Assembly (NCBI GenBank): GCA_034359265.1
Contig: CP136891.1
Coordinates: 8,322,501-8,386,500, forward strand
Reading direction: 5' to 3'
DNA length: 64,000 nucleotides
Origin: Canna indica
Taxonomy: Eukaryota > Streptophyta > Magnoliopsida > Zingiberales > Cannaceae
Shown: positions 1 to 9,190 of the stretch, one piece after another
How positions within the stretch are numbered: position 1 is the stretch's first letter
Layout of the letters: the number at the start of each line of letters is the position of its first letter
Program-made: the position numbers and the translations under genes
Notes under the pieces: model-generated
What the model saw: the letters and a program-made list of their open reading frames with translations, nothing else
What the model was told of the DNA's origin: nothing
Databases searched by the model: none

Positions 1-312
1 GCTACAGCTAGAATCTTTTTCACAGCAACTATTTATCTTTTAACATATTTTAGCTAAGGACTAGAGTCTCTAAAATTGACTAAGTTTAGTTCTATTATTA
101 TGTAATGATATGGAATTTGTATAGTTCATAACTACATTAATTATAGTGTATTTGTTTACACTGATTTGTGCTGTTGTCCTTGCTCAAAAACTTGCTTGCT
201 AAGTACATATATATGTCCACTAATGAAACCAATTATATACCTTAGTTTTATCTTCAACTATATATTGTGCTAAACTTGTACATGGATGGATCAGGACCCC
301 ATCTGGTTAATT
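1..312. other. AT-rich flank without a gene
   Basis: No coding sequence or RNA gene is seen. The stretch is AT-rich and leads into the promoter of the VTL gene. Confidence 0.5.
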
Positions 313-414
313 TATAAAAGCAATGGAAGCCGGTGTACGCCATCTTCCACTTAGTGTGCATGGTGTCTCCACTCGCCACCATCGCCATTAATTTCCTCAA
401 TGGTAACCATCCAT

Positions 415-420
415 TATAAA
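415..420 (+). promoter_or_regulatory. Probable TATA box of the VTL gene
   Basis: TATAAA lies 95 bases before the ATG at 510, a normal plant spacing. A second TATA-like box (TATAAAAG, 313-320) lies about 100 bases further up. Transcripts from that upper box would carry ATGs at 360 (20 codons including stop) and at 400 (an ORF running past the main start in another frame). The lower box avoids both upstream ORFs. Confidence 0.5.
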
Positions 421-509
421 ATCCACCTCTCGGCGCGTGTCTGCCACACTACTCACGTCTTCCTTCTTCTTTCGCTTTCCTTACCTACACTTGCAGTACT
501 CCTTCTTAC

Positions 510-1166
510 ATGGCCTTCAATGGCATCAAGATTTCCCTTGAAGCAGTCGAAATCCAAGTGCCTCGCGTTGAGGAGAAGGAGGAGCAGCAGGAAGACTACT
601 CCCAGCGAGCGCAGTGGCTGCGCGCGGCGGTCCTTGGCGCCAACGATGGCCTCGTCTCCACCGCTTCCTTGATGATGGGAGTTGGTGCCGTCAAAGAAGA
701 CACCAAGGCGATGATCCTGTCCGGCCTCGCCGGCCTCGTCGCTGGTGCGTGCTCCATGGCCATCGGGGAGTTCGTCTCAGTCTACTCTCAGGTGGATATC
801 GAGGTGGCGCAGCTGAAGAGGGAGCAGCAGAATAAGGGCGAGGGCGAGACTGGCGGCAGAGATGATGAAGAAGTGAGCCGGGAGGGGCTTCCGAGCCCAC
901 TGCAAGCGGCGGCGGCGTCGGCCCTGGCATTTTCACTGGGGGCGGTGGTGCCGCTGCTGGCGGCAGGGTTCATCAGCAGCTACAGGGTGAGGCTAGGGGT
1001 GGTGGCGGCGGCGGCCACCGCTGCGCTGGTGGTGTTTGGGTGCGTCGGGGCGGTGCTGGGGCAAGCTCCGCTGGCGAGGTCGTGCGCGAGGGTGGTGGTC
1101 GGGGGTTGGGCGGCCATGGCTGTCACCTTTGGGCTGATGAGGCTCTTTGGCGCCAACGCCCTTTGA
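510..1166 (+). CDS. Vacuolar iron transporter homolog (VTL / nodulin-21-like)
   Basis: Single-exon gene for a 218-aa protein of the VIT1/CCC1 family, which moves ferrous iron or manganese into the vacuole or other compartments by proton exchange. The family signature GANDGLVSTASLMMGVG is at residues 43-59 in the first membrane helix, followed by a second helix ending in GEFVSVYSQ (86-94). A short hydrophilic loop (about 95-128) replaces the long metal-binding domain of true VIT1, which marks the VTL subgroup. Helices 3-5 cover roughly 131-155, 161-184 and 193-213. Length and five-helix layout fit VTL proteins. The start was chosen because the acidic cytosolic N-terminus precedes the first helix as in relatives and a TATA box lies 95 bases up. 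Plant VTL genes are often iron-regulated; no iron-responsive site was identified here. Confidence 0.9.
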   Translation: MAFNGIKISLEAVEIQVPRVEEKEEQQEDYSQRAQWLRAAVLGANDGLVSTASLMMGVGAVKEDTKAMILSGLAGLVAGACSMAIGEFVSVYSQVDIEVAQLKREQQNKGEGETGGRDDEEVSREGLPSPLQAAAASALAFSLGAVVPLLAAGFISSYRVRLGVVAAAATAALVVFGCVGAVLGQAPLARSCARVVVGGWAAMAVTFGLMRLFGANAL

Positions 1167-1513
1167 CTTTGACTCAGCAAGTGTACGAACTACGAGGTTG
1201 GTAGTTATACGTATATATGCAGACATGCAGTATGCTTCACGTTGACTTGTGGAGATGTGATGGTGTAAGGCTAAGCTGGAGGAATAAATGTAATCCAAGC
1301 ATTGGAAGTCGAAATGGTTGCTTCACGTACGTTCCGTTGACATCTTCATCTTTTTTAGGTCAACAAGAACTCAAAATCACAATTAAAATTAAGTATTTTA
1401 TGAACTATAAATTGGGCTCCGTTATTCGTCAACTCTAAAATTACGGCTTAGAACTTAAATGGTCTGCAATTGGGTCATGTCTTGGTCCAATATACTTGGT
1501 TCATGTCTGGACT

Positions 1514-1517
<4 letters not shown>

Positions 1518-1547
<30 letters not shown>
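1518..1547. repeat. (TA)n microsatellite
   Basis: Uninterrupted alternating A and T for 30 bases, just upstream of the hAT-related sequence. Similar tracts occur at 12616-12633 and 24169-24198. Confidence 0.95.
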
Positions 1548-1548
<1 letters not shown>

Positions 1549-1735
1549 ACATTAGTTAAAATTAGACCCCCAACAATTCGTGTCGGCCCGGCCCGATAAA
1601 ATTTCGGACCCGAAACCCTCGGCACGACATGTCAAAAATAGTAAACGGGGCCGTCCTGGCTTGGCTATCATATTGATTCGAGTCTGATAACACGATATTT
1701 TTAATAATCAATATTTTTTATCGGACTATTGGGCC

Positions 1736-2238
1736 TAGGGTGAGCATAGGTCAGTTGGGTTACCAATTTGGTTTGATTCGATAAACCAATCGAAATCATG
1801 GAACAAAACTTTAAAATGAATCTACCCTACCAAGAATCAAACCATAAACCCCTAAAATACCTTAATAACACCTTCAGCACTTTGGCAAAGGATATTACTT
1901 GATAATTATTTCTTACTAACTCATATTTATAACTATAAACTAAAACACACACGTATATAACCTCGCTGAGATTTAATTGCAGTCGAACTTAACTAATTAG
2001 GCAAATAATACTATGCGATATAATTTTATATTTTTCTATACTTAATGTAGAATTCAATTAATTGGATAAATTAACCGAATTGCCAGTTAATTTATTGAAC
2101 TGAAAACCAAAATCTTAAAAAAAATTAACCGTTAATCTAACAAAAAATTAATCAAAAAAATTGATTCGATTAATTTAGATTTGGTTCGATTGATTAATTA
2201 TTATTATTTGATTAATTAATAAATTTTACTCACTCCTA
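1736..2238. mobile_element. hAT-like MITE, possibly inside an older hAT remnant
   Basis: The left end reads TAGGGTGAGCATA and the right end, on the opposite strand, TAGGAGTGAGTAAA, an imperfect hAT-like terminal repeat. The body repeats variants of GATTCGATTAATT on both strands and has no coding capacity. Flanks at about 1560-1735 and 2239-2290 contain GGCCCGATA and ATTGGGCC words matching the family at 6694-7148, so this element may have landed inside an older copy of that family. The 8 bases beside each end (ATTGGGCC and ATCTGATT) do not match, so no target duplication is claimed. Confidence 0.5.
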
Positions 2239-3323
2239 ATCTGATTGGACTAACTGATTGGGCCGAATATTATCAGATCCAGCTAAAATGGCGAGGATAA
2301 GATTGAGACCTCAACAAGTGAATAAAGACGAATACTTGTGTGAATTAATTAGTGGAATGTGATGAAAAGGAATGGTTATGGATAAGTGGACATGTAATTA
2401 CTAATTAGTGGACATTTAACCTGGAAAGCCACCTTCAACAGGGTTCATATCCTCATCCTTTTATGGATAGTATACATCGTATTAATTATGTCAGTTATAT
2501 CTAATTAATATTCAATTAATTTGTTCTATTATTGTATCATTTATGTATATATTCTATCTCAAATCAATTTAATGCTTATTAATATTATCTAACTTGTAAA
2601 TGATGATACCTTTTACCAAAAATATAAATATTAAAATAAAAATGTGATTCAATTAATCGAATTTTACCCAGTTCAATCAATTTCGATTATTTTTCCTATT
2701 CAAATAGTTTCACACCCAAACTTACCCGACCCAAATTGCCACCCCCTCCACGTCATCAGCACGGAGGACTCTCATTGAGTTATGGCCAGATGACGTCCAT
2801 CCACCAATAGACACATCAGCGCGAATCGAAGAAGCGCGATTGACACGCGTCGACCTACCTTTGGCCGTAAGCGACGAAGCGGATCCGACATATATGTATA
2901 TATGCACGGGGGAGTTAGTGGAGTCTCCACTACCCTTTTTCGGATCACAGTGATATTGGATTTAAGTGCGGTCAATAATATTTATCCAAATTGACCTTTT
3001 CTGTAAGTTTGACAAGCCTATTTGCATATATTATATTCCGCGTAGACTTTCCTGTCCGCTGATAGAAATTTAAAAATGTGATCCAATGATCTGCTGTTCC
3101 TGAAGCACTCTTACGCTATCTGGGACCACTCATGGGCTTTCTAATTAATTTATTATTTATCGTAATCTCTCATGTTTATCTCTGCCGTATCAAATTAATT
3201 ATTTATTCTATACATAAATTAGTGCCAAAAAATTAACCCACATTCGACAAGGAACACTAATTGATGCCACAAAGTGCAACTTATCTTCTTCACCCACAAA
3301 CAAATCTCACGCACCCTTCTCTC

Positions 3324-3333
3324 TATATTTATA
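3324..3333 (+). promoter_or_regulatory. TATA box of the ATL RING gene
   Basis: TATATTTATA lies 50 bases before the ATG at 3374, implying a short 5' leader of about 20 bases. It is the only good TATA match close to the start. Confidence 0.5.
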
Positions 3334-3373
3334 CCTGCATCTATTCAAGCTTGGAGAGCAAACAACAGAGACA

Positions 3374-3889
3374 ATGTCCTCGCATACTCTTCTCAAGGAA
3401 GCAGAAGAAGCGCACTCCAGGAGGCTGCTATCCGACCCTCCATCATCCGGTTCAATCGCCCTCGGACCGTCGTCGGCCTCACCCGGCAGCACACTCGGCT
3501 CGCTCGACGCCAATGTCATTATGATCCTCGCCGTCCTCGTGTGCTCCGTGATTTGCGTGTTGGCCGTGCACACGACCGTCCGATGCGCCCTCGCCGTCCT
3601 GAGCCGGTCGTGGGCCGAACCGGACCAGCCATGTGGTTTGGAGGAGTGCGCGGCGGGGGGGCGAGTCAGGAGGACGGCTTTGCCTGTCGTGGTCTACTGC
3701 CCCGGGTTGGGCGTGCCGCGGGCCGGAACCGAGTGCGCGATATGCTTGAGCGAGTTCAAGCCGAGCGAGCGCATCCGGGTGTTGCCCGAGTGCAACCATG
3801 GCTTCCACGTCGGTTGCATCGATCGGTGGCTTATGTCGCGGGCGTCGTGCCCGACGTGCCGCCACAGCTTGCACTTGTACGTGGTTTAG
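3374..3889 (+). CDS. ATL-family RING-H2 E3 ubiquitin ligase
   Basis: Intronless gene for a 171-aa membrane-anchored RING-H2 protein of the ATL family, which transfers ubiquitin from an E2 to target proteins. One membrane segment lies at about residues 46-67. The RING-H2 is complete: C121, C124, C140, H142, H145, C148, C159 and C162, with the Trp (W152) and Pro after the seventh ligand (P160) typical of ATLs. A degenerate GLD-like region (about 98-112) precedes the RING. Length and architecture match short ATLs. The coding sequence is much more GC-rich than its flanks, as in many monocot intronless genes. ATL genes are often rapidly induced by elicitors or stress; that is family knowledge, not seen here. 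The target protein cannot be predicted. Confidence 0.9.
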   Translation: MSSHTLLKEAEEAHSRRLLSDPPSSGSIALGPSSASPGSTLGSLDANVIMILAVLVCSVICVLAVHTTVRCALAVLSRSWAEPDQPCGLEECAAGGRVRRTALPVVVYCPGLGVPRAGTECAICLSEFKPSERIRVLPECNHGFHVGCIDRWLMSRASCPTCRHSLHLYVV

Positions 3890-4198
3890 CTAGACCAGCT
3901 TGAGATTGATTGGGTCAAAATGTTCTTCCATTAGGTTTTCATTAGTTGTACATCATGTGGGGAATTTGACTGGTGTGTATACGTGTACATCTCATTATGC
4001 TAATAAAGAGACAAGGGAAATATGAGGACCTGGCGACTGATTGATGTGCAATTTCTTCCTTAATCCGACCAATTATGCAGGAATTTTCTCAAATCAGAAT
4101 TAATATAACAATTGTTGCAGATAAATTAATAATGCTCATTATCAGAATTGAACTTAGAAACATACAAGTAATGAAGGAGGAGAATGAGATTCAGTTGC

Positions 4199-6055
4199 TC
4201 ACCAATAATCTCCACAAGAACAAGATCCTTCTTTGAAGTGGTGAAACCTATTTCCATCCCGAACTATAATCTCTCTTTGCATGGCAGCTGATGTCAGCTT
4301 AGTGAATGTGTGGCAGTCTCCACACACTCTGAGGTTCTTAGTAATCCTTAGTACTGAACCATCAGGAGTTGCAATAAGGCCATAGGAGATGGCCAATTTC
4401 TCGCTGTGAGTGTACAGGAAGCCTGCTTTCAGTTCCTCATCTACGTCATGAAGCACAAAATTTGTATCAGGAACATAACCGACCAACTCCAGCTTCTCGA
4501 TCAACATCTTCAATGCCTCATAAATTTCCCTTGACTGTGGATGAGACTTGTCGCACACTCTGAAGCGATGTGTCTTGCCATTGATCTCGATCCATGTCCA
4601 ACCAGGTGTCTTCCTCAAACCCCTGCCAAATAACAAATCCCTTACCTTGGCTACATCTTCCCATCTACCAGCATTGGCATATATGTTGGAGAGCAAAACA
4701 TAGTACCCAGAATTTCTGGGGCACAATTCGAGAAGACTTTTTGCAGCCTTTTCTGCTACATCTATATTCCCATGGATCCTACAAGCTCCCAGTAGCGCAC
4801 CCCAAAAGCCTTCATCTTTTTGTATTGCCATCTTCTCAGACAACTCAATCGCCTCATTCAGCTTACCTGCTCGTCCAAGAAGATCTACCATGCATGTATA
4901 GTGCTTTACATCAGGTTTGATTGAGTAATCTCTCTCCATCGAATAGAAGAGTTGCCTGCCCTCGTCAACTAGACCTGCATGGCTACAAGCTGACAGGGTG
5001 GAAACAAAGGTAATCCTGTTCGGCTGAATTCCACATTGCAACATTAGGCGAAATAGGTGGAGGGCTTCCCTACCACGGCCATGAATCCCGTAAGCTGAGA
5101 TCAGTGAACTCCATGTAATGACATTTCTATCCCTCATCTGGTCGAAGATCTCCCGGGCAGCATCTGCACTGCCACACTTTGCATACATATCAATCATTGC
5201 GGTTCCCAGAATCACGTTCAGTGAGAAATTCCGCCTCGATATATAATCATGGATCATCTTAGCTTTGTGCATCAACCCTAGTTTGGAACAAGCAAAAGCA
5301 ACAGTCACCGTCGCGATCTTGTCAGGAACTACACCTTCCTCCATCATCCTATCGAACAATGCCAATGACTCCTCCGGGTTTCCACATTCAGCATAACCAG
5401 ATATCATGACCGTCCAAGTCACCATATCCCTCTTCGACATTTTATCGAACACCTTCCGGGCGTTCTCGACATCGCCGCATCTAGCATACATATCAACCAG
5501 AGCCGCCGACACAAAGAGATCCGATTGAAGCCCAGCCTTGAAAACAAGGTGGTGGATCTCGATACCGAGTCGAAGAGACATCGTATCCCTGCACGCCCTC
5601 AAAACGAAAGGCAGAGTGAAGTTATCAATCCGGGAGCCCGAGCGAACGAAATCCCCAAATATTCTGAAGCAATTATCATAATCTCCAACCTTAGAAAATC
5701 CGCCTATAATCACACTCCAAGACACGTTGTCGCGCGCTCCCATCCGAGAAAACAGAGCGTACGCGTCGGCTAAGGCCCCGTGCTGGGCGTAGATGTACAT
5801 GTGCTTGTTGGCGACGCCTAGGTTGTGCATCGCGCCGGTCGTGCTCGCCAAAGCGTGGACCGGTTTGATCTCGGCCGGAGATCGACATCGCACGAGGGCC
5901 GAGACGAACGATCTTGGATCGAGGGGGACGGGCGAATCGACAGCGTAAAGAAAGGAGTCGATGGCGGCGGCTGCGGCGGAGCATGAGGAAAAGAAGGATT
6001 TCTTTGCTCGATGAGGAGCGAAGAGGGAGAAGGCGAAACATTTGTGCTTCGACAT
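4199..6055 (-). CDS. PLS-class pentatricopeptide repeat protein with DYW domain
   Basis: Single-exon gene for a 618-aa PLS-class PPR protein, a family of organellar RNA-binding proteins that select cytidines for C-to-U editing. P, L and S repeats fill about residues 75-480 (for example SALVDMYARCGDVENARKVF and MIDMYAKCGSADAAREIF), then E/E+ motifs (GLRKTPGWTWIE) and a complete DYW domain. The DYW has the deaminase-like HSE motif, the zinc-binding CGDCH and the C-terminal CSCGDYW, so it looks catalytically intact. The N-terminus is basic and Ser/Ala-rich, suggesting an organelle presequence; I cannot tell mitochondrion from plastid. No other Met gives such a leader. It converges on the ATL gene with about 310 bases between. 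Ortholog and editing site are not known to me. Confidence 0.9.
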   Translation of the reverse strand: MSKHKCFAFSLFAPHRAKKSFFSSCSAAAAAIDSFLYAVDSPVPLDPRSFVSALVRCRSPAEIKPVHALASTTGAMHNLGVANKHMYIYAQHGALADAYALFSRMGARDNVSWSVIIGGFSKVGDYDNCFRIFGDFVRSGSRIDNFTLPFVLRACRDTMSLRLGIEIHHLVFKAGLQSDLFVSAALVDMYARCGDVENARKVFDKMSKRDMVTWTVMISGYAECGNPEESLALFDRMMEEGVVPDKIATVTVAFACSKLGLMHKAKMIHDYISRRNFSLNVILGTAMIDMYAKCGSADAAREIFDQMRDRNVITWSSLISAYGIHGRGREALHLFRLMLQCGIQPNRITFVSTLSACSHAGLVDEGRQLFYSMERDYSIKPDVKHYTCMVDLLGRAGKLNEAIELSEKMAIQKDEGFWGALLGACRIHGNIDVAEKAAKSLLELCPRNSGYYVLLSNIYANAGRWEDVAKVRDLLFGRGLRKTPGWTWIEINGKTHRFRVCDKSHPQSREIYEALKMLIEKLELVGYVPDTNFVLHDVDEELKAGFLYTHSEKLAISYGLIATPDGSVLRITKNLRVCGDCHTFTKLTSAAMQREIIVRDGNRFHHFKEGSCSCGDYW

Positions 6056-6259
6056 GGCACGGCGCAGTAGCCGTTAAGAAGAGAGCGGGCGGGATCGGTT
6101 TCTTTCCATCTCTTTCTGGTTTCTTTCGGGTCTTCGTGGAGAGTCGAGAGAAAAACTCTTTTAAGTCACGACAAAAGTTCCGAATACTCATCTCTTCAGT
6201 CGTGACTTAAGTCGCAAATGTGCAATTGAACTGTGATTAAGACCAATCGATTAACTTTA

Positions 6260-7440
6260 TAGTTACTGGCGCCCACCGTCGGGCCGAGTAAATTTTATAT
6301 GCCCTGCAATGGTTGGTACCCGAGTCCAGGCGAACACCGCCACACATAGGCAATATCCTAACAATAGGATTCCCCCGCTCTATACCTGAACATGTTGAAA
6401 CATTGAGAAGTACTAATGCTTCGTTACCCGCCAATCTTTCACCAGAAGCATATCAGCTTCTGATCAATTGATCTTCAGGCGGAGAACCAACGGTTAGCAG
6501 TCTAGACCGAGGCATTGAGGCGGTCCCGAAAACAACACTCGACCAAACACAAGCATCACCGCTTGGAGAGATTTGGAAGGCCGACCTTTGTCCTCTAGGA
6601 AGAGGTCTCCCGCACACATCTTCAGAGAGAAAAGCAAGACACCAGGGGGCACAAAGACGACTCTCCCCTGTCGTCGACTCGGGATCCTTCGTCTAGGGGT
6701 GGCAATTCGGGTCGGGCCGGCCCGAAAATTTTTTGTGCATGGCCCGGTTCGGCCCGATAAAAATTCGGGCCTGAAATCTTCGGCCCGGCCCGACACGTAA
6801 ATTAACGGGCTAGCATGGCACGGCCCATTAGCTCGATAACACAAAGATGAAAATGGTGTTATCGGGTCTTATCGTGCCAAAATCGTGCTATCGGGCCGAA
6901 ATCGTACAAATATAATCGGGTTATCGTGCCCGTATCGGGCTATTGGGCCGATTCGGGCCTGATAGCCCGATATTTTTGATAAGGCCCAAATCCTTATCGG
7001 GCTATCGGGCCGGGCCTACACCGCCTAGCCCGGCCCGATAATTTTTTGAGCCTTATCGGGCTGCCCGATAACGGTCCGAGCACGGTAAGAACCGGCCGAA
7101 CCGATATTTTTTCGGGCTATCGGGCCAGGCCATATTTTGCTAGCTCTACCTTCGTCGAGCGCGTCAGGGCAATTCGTCTGCCCGATAACTTCAAGCTGCC
7201 AACCACGCTCCAGTCCTACGACGACATGAGCGATCCTACCATTGAACGGGTCAATGATGCTCCTTAATGATGCAACCGACCACATCCTCAATCTACCAAG
7301 TCATTCCAACCTTTTTGGAGAAGGTCGTGTTGCTCTGATTCTCCACGTACCCTCCCGCCAAAGTCTATACACACATTCGAAGAGCTCTGCCATGCTTTCG
7401 CCGATCAATTCTCTTAGTCACAAATTTTCTCCCAGATAAA
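6260..7440 (+). mobile_element. Ty3/gypsy-like LTR retrotransposon fragment (leader and gag), interrupted by a MITE
   Basis: CTGGCGCCCACCGT near 6269-6282 resembles the primer-binding/leader region common in plant Ty3/gypsy elements. After it comes a degraded gag-like reading. The clearest piece, past the MITE, is LPDNFKLPTTLQSYDDMSDP (about 7180-7240), matching the conserved start of plant gypsy gag domains; a later phrase in another frame resembles the LPP-x-SI-x-F-x-L region (about 7350-7420). Several frame changes and stops show it is dead. No protease, reverse transcriptase or integrase is present, so it is a truncated copy. The hAT MITE at 6694-7148 is inserted in it and is therefore younger. 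Confidence 0.6.
6694..7148. mobile_element. hAT-family MITE of the GGCCCGATA type, with 8-bp target duplication
   Basis: The element is 455 bp. It is flanked by a perfect 8-bp direct repeat CCTTCGTC (6686-6693 and 7149-7156), the duplication size made by hAT transposases. The ends are TAGGGGTGGCAA and, on the opposite strand, TAGAGCTAGCAA (imperfect 12-bp terminal repeat, Ac-like TAGRG start). The interior is packed with both orientations of GGCCCGATA/TATCGGGCC and has no transposase. Removing the element with one repeat restores continuous retrotransposon gag-like sequence, confirming the boundaries. Confidence 0.85.
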
Positions 7441-7752
7441 GAAATACTTACTATCATACGACATACGACGCACAGGGCAATAGGGCATCACATATCGAAT
7501 AAAATTGCATTCATTCCGACAATATTGCTTTCAAATTATCTAATTATTCGCTTTTCAGATAGGAAATGACACGAATATTTTAAGTGCTCAAAGCCTTGGC
7601 GAAGAACATTAGCTTTTCTTTGTTTAAGTAAACAAAATCCTCTCATAATTTTCTTAAAAATACCTTCCCCACTTCATTATCAAACAGACGCATTCGGAGG
7701 ACCATTGCGCTGTATGCAGTAAACCTTGCAACTTTAAGCATCCAGGAACTTG
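7441..7752. other. Intergenic, no gene seen
   Basis: This is AT-rich sequence between the retrotransposon fragment and the promoter of the small Gly-rich protein gene. Nothing recognisable was found. Confidence 0.4.
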
Positions 7753-7760
7753 CCACGTGG
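7753..7760. promoter_or_regulatory. G-box / ABRE-like palindrome
   Basis: The perfect palindrome CCACGTGG lies about 150 bases before the ATG at 7907. G-boxes bind bZIP and bHLH factors in light, abscisic acid and stress responses. Position and perfect symmetry make a role in the next gene plausible but unproven. Confidence 0.4.
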
Positions 7761-7906
7761 AAGGATACGGTTGGTTGGCGACGAAACTAAAGCTAAGTGG
7801 AGTGAGGTGGACAGGTGGTGGCCTCCGCTGGTTTGCTTTCTTCCCGGTTTTGAGAGAGGAAGGGGTTGGATTCTTTTTGAGGCTCGGGAGCGGCAGAGTT
7901 CGGAGA

Positions 7907-8401
7907 ATGAAGACAGCCTTCTTCCTCTTGCTCCTCGTCTTTCCAAGTATTATCTTTGAGGTGCAGTCTCATGACACCAAGAGATTACTAGGTATTGATT
8001 TCTCATGCATGCGTTTAATTCCTTCTGTGTGCATTAGATTAGCAGCTAATCAGTTCTTTTTCGCGTACTAATTTGCCTGCTTAGCACAAACACAAGAAGC
8101 AGCTGCAGTAGAAAAAGTAACAGGTGGCGGCAGAGGCGGCACGTCGACGGGCGCCGGAACCGGCGGAGGACATGGAGGTGCCCCCGGTGGACAGTCGTCG
8201 GATAACGGCGGTTCCGGTTCAGGCTATGGGTCAGGGATGTCAAATATGGGGGCGACTTCAGCAGACCATCCGAGGAACAACGGTGGCAATCGCAGCCATA
8301 AGAACGCCGCCGCAAGAAGCTACGACCTCTCCTTCTTCCCCATCGTGTTCACAGCAATTGCCTTCTCAGCTGTCGCTCTCTCACTTCTGTATGCTGATTA
8401 A
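7907..8401 (+). CDS. Small secreted or membrane-anchored Gly-rich protein
   Basis: Two exons (7907-7991 and 8085-8401) joined by a 93-bp GT-AG intron give 133 codons plus stop. The protein begins with a clear signal peptide (MKTAFFLLLLVFPSIIFEVQ, 1-20). A short polar stretch with TQEAAAVEKVTGG follows, then a Gly/Ser-rich segment (about 41-80), a basic polar region (HPRNNGGNRSHKN), and a hydrophobic C-terminus (about 107-131, SFFPIVFTAIAFSAVALSLL) ending in YAD. The tail could be a membrane anchor or a GPI signal, which would place the Gly-rich part in the cell wall space. I do not recognise a named family. The start was chosen because an in-frame ATG further up (7757) would bury the signal peptide. 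Both exons stay in frame and the splice sites are good. Confidence 0.65.
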
Positions 8402-9190
8402 TTAATGGCTTGTGTTTAGAGTGTTCCTGTGTCTTTATATATTGTATTGCTCTCTAGACCAGGGGATGTGTTTCGTAAACCTAATTGAGATCTTGGGATT
8501 TCATATGTATACATAAATATGTGTGTAAATGTCTGTGAATTAATTTCCATAAATTTTATGTTCTATATTGGCATGTATTGTGAATGATCGCGTCAGGATC
8601 CTCCATGTGGAATTGATGCCCTTGAGATTATTGTAGGTAAGCTAATGATTCTCACACTCTATGTGGATTTTGATGTTATCTGAAATTGATAATATGCAGA
8701 GGAAATAAGAGTAGGTAATTGTCGTTCCAGGTGTCAAAAGAATCCCTATCCCCACTAACTGGATTCCTTCCTTAAGCAGCAGCTCCCAACTCAACTGTAG
8801 AACCAAGAATCTAATTAAGTCACAGAGATCATTTAATCTAAGAATTATTTCACCAGTTAATTTTAATTGAAGCAATTCCGTGCAGGAAAAGGAGCTTTCA
8901 CTAGCAAAACCTTAACATCTATAATTCAAGAACATGAAAAGTGTATCCAAATTAATAGCACACATTGTTGAATCGAAACTTGAACTAACAAACTACGTCT
9001 TGAATTACAAATTAAAGTAATGGAGAAAATTAGCTCCTTTCCCATCTTAAGGAATACAAGACTTTGAGTTACTTAATATATAATACAACGGTTATGATCT
9101 TAAAAAAAAAAATGAATTATAAATATATTTTCTTGAGGAGTCTTTTTACAAAATATTTAATGATTTATATTTAGCTCTAATTCTCCTTTA
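8402..9190. other. Intergenic, no gene seen
   Basis: This contains the 3' UTR of the Gly-rich protein gene and AT-rich DNA. No ORF with recognisable content, RNA gene or bounded element was found. Confidence 0.4.

Larger units (their letters stand above)
1167..3320. other. Intergenic region with transposon remnants
   Basis: No gene is supported. The stretch holds the VTL 3' UTR, a (TA)n tract (1518-1547), a degraded GGCCCGATA-type hAT fragment from about 1560, an hAT-like element (1736-2238) and, near 2640-2740, more AT-rich text resembling the latter (CAATTAATCGAATTTTACC). Short ORFs around 2722-2975 have no recognisable content. Confidence 0.5.

Noticed and set aside
1728..2246. 8-bp target duplication around the element at 1736-2238
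   Set aside because: Flanks ATTGGGCC and ATCTGATT do not match; only the terminal repeat is supported.
2722..2975. Two minus-strand ORFs of 60-67 aa
   Set aside because: They overlap each other in different frames, have no signal, domain or promoter, and lie in repeat-rich DNA.
3274..3903. 209-aa ORF overlapping the ATL gene
   Set aside because: It is an out-of-frame shadow. The RING-H2 frame at 3374 has complete ligands; this one has Arg-rich nonsense.
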